Shown here piece after piece: positions 23,120-31,331 of a stretch of 64,000 bases of DNA (positions within the stretch are counted from its first letter, which is position 1; each line of letters starts with the position of its first letter). The DNA lies in assembly GCF_000024905.1 (NCBI RefSeq), contig NC_013522.1, positions 62,001-126,000 on the forward strand, written 5' to 3'. Both the position numbers and the translations under genes were made by a program. This stretch comes from Thermanaerovibrio acidaminovorans DSM 6589 (GTDB taxonomy: Bacteria > Synergistota > Synergistia > Synergistales > Synergistaceae). The notes beneath the pieces were generated by a model, which was given only the letters and a program-made list of their open reading frames with translations, did no database searches and was not told where the DNA came from.

Positions 23120-24567
23120 GAGACCGGGACCTTCTGTCCCGACAGGAGGCCAGGGACCTCATATCCGCCGCCAGGGCGGCCCAGCGGGAGCTGGCCCGGA
23201 TGGACCAGGAGCAGATAGACCGCCTGGTCCGGGCCCTGGCCAACGCTGCCATGGAGGAGGCGGACCGGCTGGGCAGGATGGCCCACGAGGAGACCGGCTA
23301 CGGGAAGCCGGAGGACAAGGCCCTCAAGAACCGGTTCGCCGCCCTGGGGGTCTACGAGGCCATAAAGGACATGAGGACCGTGGGGATCATAGGGGAGGAC
23401 CCGAAACGGCGGGTCATCGAGGTGGCAGTCCCGGTGGGGGTCATAGCGGCCCTCATACCCTCCACGAACCCCACGTCTACCACCATATTCAAGGCCATGA
23501 TAGCCCTCAAGTCCGCCAACGGGATCGTGTTCTCCCCGCATCCCAGCGCCAAGGGGTGCATCATGGAGACCGTGAGGATCCTCTCCCGGGCGGTGGAGGA
23601 GGCGGGGGGGCCCAAGGGGATCTTCGGTTGCATGTCGGTCCTGTCCCCCGAGGGGACCCAGGAGCTGATGAGGTCCGATCAGGTGTCCCTGATCCTGGCC
23701 ACCGGCGGCTCCGCCATGGTGAAGGCCGCCTACAGCTCCGGAACCCCCGCCATAGGGGTGGGGCCCGGCAACACCCCCGCCTTCATCGATAGGACCGCCC
23801 ACGTGCCCCAGGCGGTGTCCAGGATCGTGGCCAGCAAGACCTTTGACTACAGCACCATCTGCGCCTCCGAGCAGTCGGTGGTGGTGGACCGCAAGGTGGA
23901 GGCCCAGGTCCGGGAGGAGTTCGTAAGACAAGGGGGCTACTTCCTGCCCCCGGAGGACGCGGAGAGGGTGGCCAGGACCATCTTCCTACCCTCGGGGCTC
24001 ATGAACCCCCGCACGGTGGGCCGAAGCCCCAGGCACATAGCGGAGATGGCGGGCATATCCATCCCGGAGGGCACCAGGCTCCTGCTGGCCGAGGGTGGCG
24101 GGGTGGGTAAGGAGTACCCCTTCTCCCAGGAGAAGCTCTGTCCCGTGCTGGCCTTCTACGCCGAGGACGGCTGGGAGGCCTGTTGCGAGCTGTGCATCCG
24201 CCTCCTGGACTTCGAGGGGGCGGGGCACACCCTGGCCATCCACTCCAACGACATGGAGGTGATCCGTCAGTTCGGGCTCAAGAAGCCCGTGTCCCGGGTG
24301 ATAGTGAACGCCGGGTCCGCCCTGGGGGCCGTGGGTGCCACCACTAACCTGCTCCCCTCCATGACGCTGGGTTGCGGGGCGGCGGGACACAATGCCACGT
24401 CGGACAACGTGGGACCCCTCCACCTGATCAACGTGAGGCGGGTGGCCTGGGGGGTCCGGGAGATCGAGGACCTGTCGGCCCCAGGACCCCGGGAGCCCGG
24501 GGGAAGGGACCTGGACCGGCTGGTGGACCGGATAACCGAGGAGATCTTGAGGCGGCTTCAGGCCTAG
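23110..24567 (+). CDS. eutE: CoA-acylating acetaldehyde dehydrogenase
   Basis: 485 residues. It converts acetaldehyde plus CoA and NAD+ to acetyl-CoA inside the shell. Aldehyde-dehydrogenase features include AVPVGVIAALIPSTNPTSTT, ILATGGSAMVKAAYSSGTPA, VGPGNTPAFIDRTA and the catalytic Cys in STICASEQSVVV (near residue 250). Unlike many EutE proteins with an N-terminal targeting helix, the C-terminal 17 residues (LDRLVDRITEEILRRL) form the best amphipathic helix here, after a Pro/Gly-rich linker. The start GTG lies within the preceding shell-gene end, giving coupled translation. Confidence 0.96.
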   Translation: MQVRDRDLLSRQEARDLISAARAAQRELARMDQEQIDRLVRALANAAMEEADRLGRMAHEETGYGKPEDKALKNRFAALGVYEAIKDMRTVGIIGEDPKRRVIEVAVPVGVIAALIPSTNPTSTTIFKAMIALKSANGIVFSPHPSAKGCIMETVRILSRAVEEAGGPKGIFGCMSVLSPEGTQELMRSDQVSLILATGGSAMVKAAYSSGTPAIGVGPGNTPAFIDRTAHVPQAVSRIVASKTFDYSTICASEQSVVVDRKVEAQVREEFVRQGGYFLPPEDAERVARTIFLPSGLMNPRTVGRSPRHIAEMAGISIPEGTRLLLAEGGGVGKEYPFSQEKLCPVLAFYAEDGWEACCELCIRLLDFEGAGHTLAIHSNDMEVIRQFGLKKPVSRVIVNAGSALGAVGATTNLLPSMTLGCGAAGHNATSDNVGPLHLINVRRVAWGVREIEDLSAPGPREPGGRDLDRLVDRITEEILRRLQA

Positions 24568-24622
24568 CCGGGGCGGCGGGGCCGTCCTGTAGGTAGACCA
24601 CTGCGACGAGGAGGTAGGGGAC

Positions 24623-24922
24623 ATGAACAACAACATGCAGGCTCTGGGAATGATCGAGACCAAGGGTTTAGTGGGGGCCATCGAGGCGGCGGACGCCATG
24701 GTCAAGGCCGCCAACGTGACGCTGATAGGCAAGGTCCTGGTGGGCGGTGGGCTGGTTACCGTGATGGTGCGGGGCGACGTGGGGGCGGTGAAGGCCGCCA
24801 CCGACGCGGGGGCCGCAGCGGCCAGCAAGGTGGGGGAGCTCATATCGGTCCACGTGATCCCCAGGCCCCACTCGGAGGTGGAGTTCATCCTCCCCAAGCT
24901 ATCCCCCTCGGAGGGGGCCTGA
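24623..24922 (+). CDS. eutM: Hexameric BMC shell protein EutM
   Basis: 99 residues with a single canonical BMC domain, the major hexagonal tile of the shell. Motifs are [20 protein letters not shown], a pore-lining [38 protein letters not shown] and [16 protein letters not shown]. It is preceded by GGAGGTAGGGGAC and lies 55 bases after eutE, within a short gap carrying no other feature. Confidence 0.96.
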   Translation: MNNNMQALGMIETKGLVGAIEAADAMVKAANVTLIGKVLVGGGLVTVMVRGDVGAVKAATDAGAAAASKVGELISVHVIPRPHSEVEFILPKLSPSEGA

Positions 24923-24933
24923 GCGGCGGGTAG

Positions 24934-25569
24934 GTGAGACCCATGGGGTCCCGTGATACGGGGGAGCTGGCGGACCGGGTGCTGGAGGTCCTGAGGGAGC
25001 GGTTCACGTTCCCGGTGGAGGCCTCGGGGCGTCACGTGCACCTCTCGGGTCCCCACGTGGCGGCCCTCTTCGGGGAGGGTCACGTGCTCTCCCCCGCACG
25101 GCCCCTATCCCAGCCGGGCCAGTTCCTGTGTGAGGAGCGGGTCACCCTGGTGGGGCCCAAGGGGGAGATCCGTAACGTGGCGGTCCTGGGGCCCGAGAGG
25201 GGAAGGACCCAGGTGGAGGTGTCCCTGACCGATGGGGCGGCCCTGGGGATCCAGGTGCCGGTCCGGGAGTCGGGACAGGTGGAGGGCACCCCGGGGGTCC
25301 TGCTGGTGGGCCCCCGGGGGGAGGTGCAGCTGGAGGAGGGCCTCATCGCCGCCCTGAGGCATATCCACATGGACCCCCTGGACGCGGCCCTGCTGCAGGT
25401 GCGGGACGGGCAGACGGTCAGCGTCCGGGTGGAGGGGGACAGACCGGTGATCTTCGAGCAGGTGCTGGTCCGGGTGTCCCCCAAGTTCCAGCTGGCCATG
25501 CACATCGACTACGACGAAGCCAACGCCTGCGGCTATCGCATGGGCGTGAGGGGGAGGTTGGTGCCATGA
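24934..25569 (+). CDS. pduL: PduL-type phosphate acyltransferase (EutD role)
   Basis: 211 residues of the PduL family, unrelated to the classical Pta fold. It converts acetyl-CoA to acetyl-phosphate and recycles CoA in the compartment. Zinc-ligand motifs are VEASGRHVHLSGPHVAALFG (HVHL) and AALRHIHMDPLDA (HIHM), followed by FQLAMHIDYDEANACG. An N-terminal helix (DTGELADRVLEVLRERF) may target the shell. GTG 24934 or ATG 24943 is possible, and the latter follows AGGTGAG at normal spacing. The 3' end overlaps eutJ by four bases. Confidence 0.93.
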   Translation: MRPMGSRDTGELADRVLEVLRERFTFPVEASGRHVHLSGPHVAALFGEGHVLSPARPLSQPGQFLCEERVTLVGPKGEIRNVAVLGPERGRTQVEVSLTDGAALGIQVPVRESGQVEGTPGVLLVGPRGEVQLEEGLIAALRHIHMDPLDAALLQVRDGQTVSVRVEGDRPVIFEQVLVRVSPKFQLAMHIDYDEANACGYRMGVRGRLVP

Positions 25570-26414
25570 CGGGTCCATTGGGGGTCATGTCCCCGGAGGC
25601 CCTCCTGGAGGAGGCGTTCCGGACCGGGGATGAGACCCGGCGGGACTGGGAGGGCCCCCTTCGAGTGGGGGTGGACCTGGGCACCGCATCGGTGGTGCTC
25701 ACCGTGGTGGACCGGTGGGGGCGGCCGGTGGCCTTCGAGATGGAGGAGGCCTCGGTGGTCCGGGACGGCCTGGTGGTGGACTTCGCCGGTGCCTCCGCCA
25801 TAGTTAGGCGCCTCAAGGGTCGGCTGGAGGGGCGCATAGGGGAGGAGCTTGTGGCCTCCGCCATAGCCCTGCCCCCCGGCACCTCCGAGCGGGACGGGGC
25901 CGCCCACCGGTACGTGGTGGAGGGCTCCGGGCTGGAGGTGTTGGCGGTGATGGACGAGCCCACCGCGGCCAACCACGTCCTGGGGGTAAGCGACGGGGCG
26001 GTGGTGGACATAGGGGGCGGCACCACCGGGATAGCCGCATTCCGGGACGGACGGGTGGTCCGGGTCCACGACGAGCCCACCGGGGGGGTCCACGTGTCGC
26101 TGGTCATAGCGGGAAATAGGGGGATCCCCCTGGAGGAGGCGGAGGCCCTGAAGCGGGACCCCGCCATGCAGGGGGAGTTGCTGGGGGTGGTGAAGCCGGT
26201 CTTCCAGAAGATGGGGGCCATCGTCCGGCGCTCCATTCAGGGGCTTCCAATGGAGAGGCTGTATCTGGTGGGGGGCACCTGCGCCTTCGGGGGGATAGAC
26301 CGGGTCCTTGGGGCGGAGGTAGGGATCCAGGCCTCCATACCCCCCCATCCGTTCCTGGTGACCCCCCTGGGCATAGCCCTGGGCTGTCCCGTCCGTTTGG
26401 ATTGGAAGGGGTGA
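25566..26414 (+). CDS. eutJ: EutJ, Hsp70/actin-fold chaperone-like protein
   Basis: 282 residues with the sugar-kinase/Hsp70/actin ATPase fold. Phosphate-1 loop is VGVDLGTASVVLTVVD, phosphate-2 region VVDIGGGTTGIAAFRDG, adenosine motif LYLVGGTCAFGGIDRVL. MDEPTAANHVLGVSDGAVV is the typical EutJ core. Its role in ethanolamine metabolism is not settled, and a chaperone or assembly role is usually assumed. The ATG overlaps the pduL stop (ATGA). Confidence 0.92.
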   Translation: MTGPLGVMSPEALLEEAFRTGDETRRDWEGPLRVGVDLGTASVVLTVVDRWGRPVAFEMEEASVVRDGLVVDFAGASAIVRRLKGRLEGRIGEELVASAIALPPGTSERDGAAHRYVVEGSGLEVLAVMDEPTAANHVLGVSDGAVVDIGGGTTGIAAFRDGRVVRVHDEPTGGVHVSLVIAGNRGIPLEEAEALKRDPAMQGELLGVVKPVFQKMGAIVRRSIQGLPMERLYLVGGTCAFGGIDRVLGAEVGIQASIPPHPFLVTPLGIALGCPVRLDWKG

Positions 26415-26419
26415 GGTGA

Positions 26420-27088
26420 ATGGATCGGTCCCAGCTGGTGGACCTGGTGGTCAAGGAGCTCATGCGGCGGCTGGGCCCGGAGCTCTCCTCCTCTGGGGGG
26501 GACGTGCTGGTGGCCGGGGAGGTTTCGGACCTGCCGGATGGCTACCGTAGGTCCCTGTCCCTGGTGCCATGCTCGGATTGCGTATCTCCCGGAGGGTTCT
26601 TGGCGGTGCTGGTGCCCCGGCTGTCCATGGGGCAACTGGTGATGGCCTCCCTAGGGGTGCCCCAGGACCCGGTGACGTCCCTGATCCTGGACGGGCTGGT
26701 CTCGGGGGTGCCGGTGATGGTGACCCGGGAGGCGCTGGGCTGGATGGGGGGCCTTCGCCCCGGATCTCCCCTTGCGAACCACTACCGGGCCTGCCTGGAC
26801 CGGCTCATGTCCTTCGGTGTACGGGTGGTGGGCGGTCCCGAGGAGGTGGCGACTCCGGGGGAGTGTAGGGTGGCTCCGGCGGAGCCGATGGAGGCCCGTT
26901 CCCCCCAGGGATCCGGTGATGTGCTGGACCTCCGGGGGATCCGGGTGGTCTCCGAGCGGGATTTGAAGGATCGGCTGACCGAGGGGGTCCGGTGCATCCT
27001 GGTGGATCCCCGGGCCATAGTTACCCCCCTGTGCGGTGACCTTTTGAGGACCAGGGGAGTGGAGTTGCGTAGGGGGGACGGGGTTTGA
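26420..27088 (+). CDS. Conserved eut-operon protein of unknown function
   Basis: 222 residues. It resembles the uncharacterised ethanolamine-utilisation proteins seen between eutJ and eutN in clostridial-type operons (TIGR02536-like). That assignment rests on position and general appearance. The N-terminal 18 residues (MDRSQLVDLVVKELMRRL) form an amphipathic helix of the microcompartment-targeting kind. The middle (LAVLVPRLSMGQLVMASLGV, DGLVSGVPVMVTREAL) looks like a flavodoxin/Rossmann-type alpha/beta core. The end (EGVRCILVDPRAIVTPLCGD) is also alpha/beta. No catalytic motif is identifiable. The stop overlaps the TTG start of eutN. Confidence 0.75.
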   Translation: MDRSQLVDLVVKELMRRLGPELSSSGGDVLVAGEVSDLPDGYRRSLSLVPCSDCVSPGGFLAVLVPRLSMGQLVMASLGVPQDPVTSLILDGLVSGVPVMVTREALGWMGGLRPGSPLANHYRACLDRLMSFGVRVVGGPEEVATPGECRVAPAEPMEARSPQGSGDVLDLRGIRVVSERDLKDRLTEGVRCILVDPRAIVTPLCGDLLRTRGVELRRGDGV

Positions 27089-27357
27089 TCATAGCCAAGG
27101 TGATAGGCAACGTGTGGGCCACCAAGAAGGACGATAGCCTCAACGGGCTCAAGTTCTTCGTGGTCCTTCCCTGCAAGGGGGAGGCGAGCCAGAGCTTCGT
27201 GGCGGTGGATGCGGCGGGGGCCGGCATAGGGGACCACGTGCTGGTGTCCCAGGGCAGCTCCGCCCGGGTCCTCTTCAGGGACGGGACGGTGCCGGTGGAC
27301 GCGGTGATAGTGGGGATCATCGACTCGGTGGAGGTGGACGAGTCCCTGCTGGGCTAG
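27085..27357 (+). CDS. eutN: Pentameric vertex protein EutN
   Basis: 90 residues of the EutN/CcmL family, which caps shell vertices. Characteristic strings: IIAKVIGNVWATKKDDSLNG, FVAVDAAGAGIGDHVLVSQG, SSARVLF and VDAVIVGIIDSVEVD. The start is TTG 27085 overlapping the previous stop (TTGA). The preceding GGGGGGACGGGG is a serviceable ribosome site. Confidence 0.95.
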   Translation: MIIAKVIGNVWATKKDDSLNGLKFFVVLPCKGEASQSFVAVDAAGAGIGDHVLVSQGSSARVLFRDGTVPVDAVIVGIIDSVEVDESLLG

Positions 27358-27399
27358 CGGGTGCCGGGGCCTATTGGATCGATCGGAGGTGAGGTCCGT

Positions 27400-28512
27400 A
27401 TGGGTATAAACGACGTGATCCTTTACGTTATGACCGGGTTCATGGTGATAGGGGCGGTGGACAGGGCGTTCTTCGGCAACCGCTGGGGCTTCGGTGAGAA
27501 GTTCGAGGAGGGCTTCATGGCCATGGGCTCCCTGATGCTGGCCATGGGTGGAGTCATAACCATAGCCCCCCTGCTGGCGGAGCTACTCAAGCCGGTCATA
27601 GTCCCCCTCTACACCATGGTGGGGGCGGATCCCTCCATGTTCGCCACCACCCTTCTGGCCTGTGACATGGGTGGTTACCCCTTGGCCATGAAGATGGCCA
27701 TAAACCCCACGGTTGGCAAGTTCGCGGGGATAATCCTGGGATCCATGATGGGGCCCACCATAGTCTTCTCCATCCCGGTGGCGCTGGGGATCATAGAGAA
27801 GAAGGACCATCCCGCCCTGGCCAAGGGGATCCTCATAGGGATGATCACCATCCCCCTGGGGTGCTTCGCCGGGGGGCTACTGATGCTCAATGGGGAGTTC
27901 CCCTTCATGGTGATGCTCATCAACCTGGTGCCGGTGGTGGTCTTCTCCGTCCTGATAGTGCTGGGGCTCAAGATGATCCCCGAGACCATGATCCGGGGGT
28001 TCATCCTCTTCGGCAAGGGGGTTGTGTCGGTGATCACCATAGGGCTGGCCATGGGCATAATCGAGGCCCTCTCCCCCTTCCGGTTCTTCCCCGAGGGGTC
28101 CCCAATGGCGCTGACCCCCCTTACGGAGTCCTATGCGGTCATGGGGGCCATCGCCATAGTCCTGGCGGGCGCTTTCCCCATGGTGTCCTTCATAACCAAG
28201 GTCTTCAATAAGCCCCTCATGGCCTTCGGCAAGAGGCTGGGGATGAACGACGTGTCCGCCGCGGGTATGGTGGCCACCTTGGCCAACAACATCCCCATGT
28301 TCACCATGATGAAGGACATGGACGAGCGGGGCAAGGTGATAAACGTGGCCTTCGCGGTCAGCGCCGCCTTCGTCTTTGGCGATCACCTGGGCTTCACCGC
28401 CGGGGTGGAGCGGGGGCTGATCCTGGCCATGATAGTGGGCAAGTTGGTTGGGGGGATCACTGCGGTGATCCTGGCCTGCAAGTTCACCCCGGCCAATGGC
28501 CAGGCCAAGTAG
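27400..28512 (+). CDS. eutH: Ethanolamine permease EutH
   Basis: 370 residues, about ten membrane segments. Recognisable regions: INDVILYVMTGFMVIGAVDR at the N-terminus, FGEKFEEGFMAMGSLMLAM, DMGGYPLAMKM, FAGIILGSMMGPTIVFSIPV and NDVSAAGMVATLANNIPMFT. It imports ethanolamine, mainly protonated, when external levels or pH are low. I chose ATG 27400 because GGAGGT lies about ten bases upstream and the family N-terminus begins there, rather than the GTG at 27361 reachable in the same frame. Confidence 0.95.
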   Translation: MGINDVILYVMTGFMVIGAVDRAFFGNRWGFGEKFEEGFMAMGSLMLAMGGVITIAPLLAELLKPVIVPLYTMVGADPSMFATTLLACDMGGYPLAMKMAINPTVGKFAGIILGSMMGPTIVFSIPVALGIIEKKDHPALAKGILIGMITIPLGCFAGGLLMLNGEFPFMVMLINLVPVVVFSVLIVLGLKMIPETMIRGFILFGKGVVSVITIGLAMGIIEALSPFRFFPEGSPMALTPLTESYAVMGAIAIVLAGAFPMVSFITKVFNKPLMAFGKRLGMNDVSAAGMVATLANNIPMFTMMKDMDERGKVINVAFAVSAAFVFGDHLGFTAGVERGLILAMIVGKLVGGITAVILACKFTPANGQAK

Positions 28513-28642
28513 GTGGGATTCGAGCCCTTTGGGCGGGGGCCTGAGGGTCCCCGCCGGCTCCCCTTGGGGGGGCTGGATCTACAGGAGCTTCATCCCCAGG
28601 CCCTGGAGCCTGGAGGGGAAGCCCGCGGAGGGGGTGTGTCCT

Positions 28643-29092
28643 TTGAACCGGGAAGAGCTTAAGGGAATGATCAGGGAGGTACTTCTGGACATACTGAAGG
28701 ACCAGGGGGTGGAGGGGTCGTCGGTACCCAAGGTCCGGGACCCCAGCGGGGTGCTGGCGGTCAGGGCCGGGGAGGTCCGGCCCGAGAGGTTCGACACCGG
28801 CAAGCCCTCGGACCGGGTCTACCTCAAGGACATCCTCTCCCTGGAGGAGAGCCCCCGGCTGGGGTGCGGGGTGATGGAGATGGAGAGGAGCACCTTCAAG
28901 TGGACCCTCCGGTACGACGAGGTGGACTACGTGATAGACGGGACCCTGGAGATAGTGGTGGACGGCCGGCGGGTGGTGGGGCACAAGGGGGACGTGATCT
29001 TCATCCCCGCCAACTCCACCATCCACTTCAGCACCCCGGACTTCGTCCGGTTCCTCTACGTGACCTATCCCGCCGACTGGGCATCCCAGTGA
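28643..29092 (+). CDS. eutQ: EutQ, cupin-type acetate kinase/ethanolamine protein
   Basis: 149 residues. A C-terminal cupin barrel (about 55-148: GVMEMERSTFKWTLRYDEVD, YVIDGTLEIVVDGR, KGDVIFIPANSTIHFSTPDF) follows an N-terminal amphipathic helix MNREELKGMIREVLLDILKD. Acetate kinase activity has been reported for Salmonella EutQ, which would complete acetyl-phosphate to acetate with ATP here. TTG 28643 is eight bases after GGAGGGGG. The frame is open upstream to 28496 through the eutH end, but those codons lack family similarity. Confidence 0.9.
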   Translation: MNREELKGMIREVLLDILKDQGVEGSSVPKVRDPSGVLAVRAGEVRPERFDTGKPSDRVYLKDILSLEESPRLGCGVMEMERSTFKWTLRYDEVDYVIDGTLEIVVDGRRVVGHKGDVIFIPANSTIHFSTPDFVRFLYVTYPADWASQ

Positions 29093-29105
29093 CGGGGGTG
29101 ATCCC

Positions 29106-29870
29106 ATGAAGCTGGTGACCGAGCAGGACCTGAGGGCCCAGATAGGGGGTAAGGAGGTGGACCGGTACGTGGTGGACCGGGACACCATAGTTACCCCGTC
29201 GGCCCGGCAGTACCTGTCGGATAGGCGGATCCAGCTGGTGGTGGAGAGCCCCAAGGTGGACCTCCCCGCCGGGGAGGAAGAGGGGCCCCGGGAGGTCCTC
29301 CGGGCTGCCCTTCCTGCCCCCTTTGTTGGCCCCGACGGGGGGGCCTTCCGGGAGAAGCCGGAGCACATGACCCACCTAAAGGGGAACCGGCTGGTCCCCA
29401 AGGGGCATCCGGTGATCGCATTCCGGGGCAAGCTGGACACCCTGCAGGCCCGGATAGTGGCCCTGCAGGCCCGGGCAGCGGAGGTGGGCCGGGAGGACCT
29501 GGCGGAGGAGCTGGAGGACTTCCTTGGCCTGGTGAGGGGGCTGGTGAGCGCGGAGGTGATGGGCTCGCCGGTGGAGGAGATCCCCCTCATGGGGATGGAG
29601 TGGGATCAGATAAGGCGCATGTCCCACAACCCCCGGAAGCACTTTGGAATTGGGCACATAAGGGCCCACTACTCCATGGGGTCCATATGCGCGGAGCTGA
29701 ACCTGCTCAGGGCCTTAGCCCGGGAGGCGGAGCTGGCGGCCTTCAAGGCCTTCAACCGGGAGGAGGGACCGAGCCGGCCGGACGTGATAAGGGCACTCAA
29801 CCGGCTCAGCAGTGCCTTCTACGTGATGATGTACCGGAACCTTCCCAAGGGGTACGATAAGGAGTACTGA
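29106..29870 (+). CDS. eutT: EutT-type corrinoid adenosyltransferase
   Basis: 254 residues. EutT makes adenosylcobalamin from cob(I)alamin and ATP for the lyase. Features: MKLVTEQDLRAQI, RDTIVTPSARQYLSDRRIQL, PEHMTHLKGNRLVPKGHPVI, FRGKLDTLQARIVALQARA and NPRKHFGIGHIRAHYSMGSI. In enteric EutT a His/Cys metal motif (HxxxCC-type) follows the HMTHL segment. Here I see no equivalent cysteines, which would place it with the metal-independent or divergent forms. It lies 19 bases upstream of eutA. Confidence 0.92.
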   Translation: MKLVTEQDLRAQIGGKEVDRYVVDRDTIVTPSARQYLSDRRIQLVVESPKVDLPAGEEEGPREVLRAALPAPFVGPDGGAFREKPEHMTHLKGNRLVPKGHPVIAFRGKLDTLQARIVALQARAAEVGREDLAEELEDFLGLVRGLVSAEVMGSPVEEIPLMGMEWDQIRRMSHNPRKHFGIGHIRAHYSMGSICAELNLLRALAREAELAAFKAFNREEGPSRPDVIRALNRLSSAFYVMMYRNLPKGYDKEY

Positions 29871-29889
29871 TTTTTCAGGGGGGTGTGAC

Positions 29890-31320
29890 ATGGGGGAGGT
29901 GCTCACCAGCGTTGGCATAGACATAGGCACCACCACAACCCAGCTTATCTTCAGCCAGCTGGTGCTGGACGACCGGGCCGCCATGTCCTCCGCACCCAGC
30001 GTGTCGGTGGTGGAGAAGCGGGTGATCTACCGGAGCCGGATCCACTTCACCCCCCTTCTGTCCCCCACGGAGATAGACGCCCGGGCGGTGAGGCGCCTGG
30101 TGGAGGAGGAGTACCGGCTGGCGGGGGTGGATCCCCGGGAGGTGAACGCTGGGGCGGTGATAATAACCGGTGACACCGCCCGGAAGGAGAACGCCCAGGC
30201 GGTCCTGGAGAGCGTGGAGGGCATGGCGGGGGACTTCGTGGTGGCCACCGCCGGTTCAGACCTGGAGGCCATCCTGGCCGGCAAGGGGTCGGGGGCGGAG
30301 GCCCTCTCCAGGCGGGAGGGCTCCACGGTGGCCAACCTGGACGTGGGTGGCGGGACCACCAACGTGGCGGTCTTCCGGGAGGGGCACGTGGTGGATACCT
30401 CGTGCCTCAACGTGGGGGGACGGCTCGTCCGCCTCTCCCAGGATGGCACGGTGGAGCATGTGTCGGACCTGATATCCCCGGTGCTGGATCACCTGGGGCT
30501 CCGGATCCGGGCGGGGGATCGGCTGGAGCCTAAGGTGGCGGAGTCCATCTGCGGACGGATGGCTTCCCTGTGCGATGAGCTCCTGGGGCTGGTCCCCAGG
30601 ACATCCCTGCTGGATCGGATGCTGACGTCCCACGACCTGAAGGACCCCCGCAGGGAGCTGGACCGGATAACCATATCCGGTGGGGTGGGGGACTGCATCC
30701 ACCAGGGGGTGTGGGACGATCCCTATCGGTACGGGGACCTGGGGGTCCTTCTGGCCCGGGCCATGATGGGCACCCGGATGTTCGCCCTGGGTAAGGTGGT
30801 CCCCCCGGAGGAGACCATAAGGGCCACGGTGGTGGGGGCCGGGAGCCACTCCATGGAGCTGAGCGGCAGCACCATAGGGTTCAGCCACGATGGGGTCTTT
30901 CCCCTGAGGAACCTGCCGATCCTCAGGGTGTCCGAGGCGGAGGAGGCCCACTGCCTGCCCCAGGCGTTGAGGGAGAGGCTGGGCTGGTTCATGGACTCTG
31001 CGGGGGAGCAGATGAGGGTGGCCCTGGCGCTCAAGGGGTTGAGCAACCCATCCTTTGAGGAGGTCCAGCGTCTGGCGGAGGAGATCCTGGAGGGGCTGGG
31101 GGACTACCCGGTCAGGTCAGGGCTCTTGGTCCTGGTGGTGGAGCGGGACATGGGGAAGGCGCTGGGCTACGCCCTTTCGAGCCGGCTGCCCCAGGACGTG
31201 AGGGTGGTCAGCGTGGACGGCGTGAGGGTTGAGAACGGGGACTACGTGGACATAGGCCGTCCCCTGGCCCGGGGGCGGGTGTTGCCGGTGGTGATAAAGA
31301 CCCTGGTCTTCGGGGCCTGA
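29890..31320 (+). CDS. eutA: Ethanolamine ammonia-lyase reactivase EutA
   Basis: 476 residues of the actin/Hsp70 ATPase fold. EutA exchanges damaged cobalamin on the lyase for fresh adenosylcobalamin at the cost of ATP. Phosphate loops: SVGIDIGTTTTQLIFSQL (residues about 7-24) and VANLDVGGGTTNVAVFREGH (about 147-166). TGDTARKENAQAVLESVEGM and DFVVATAGSDLEAILAGKGS are typical EutA segments. It is followed after 11 bases by the pduS-like gene. Confidence 0.95.
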   Translation: MGEVLTSVGIDIGTTTTQLIFSQLVLDDRAAMSSAPSVSVVEKRVIYRSRIHFTPLLSPTEIDARAVRRLVEEEYRLAGVDPREVNAGAVIITGDTARKENAQAVLESVEGMAGDFVVATAGSDLEAILAGKGSGAEALSRREGSTVANLDVGGGTTNVAVFREGHVVDTSCLNVGGRLVRLSQDGTVEHVSDLISPVLDHLGLRIRAGDRLEPKVAESICGRMASLCDELLGLVPRTSLLDRMLTSHDLKDPRRELDRITISGGVGDCIHQGVWDDPYRYGDLGVLLARAMMGTRMFALGKVVPPEETIRATVVGAGSHSMELSGSTIGFSHDGVFPLRNLPILRVSEAEEAHCLPQALRERLGWFMDSAGEQMRVALALKGLSNPSFEEVQRLAEEILEGLGDYPVRSGLLVLVVERDMGKALGYALSSRLPQDVRVVSVDGVRVENGDYVDIGRPLARGRVLPVVIKTLVFGA

Positions 31321-31331
31321 GGGGGGGTTAG

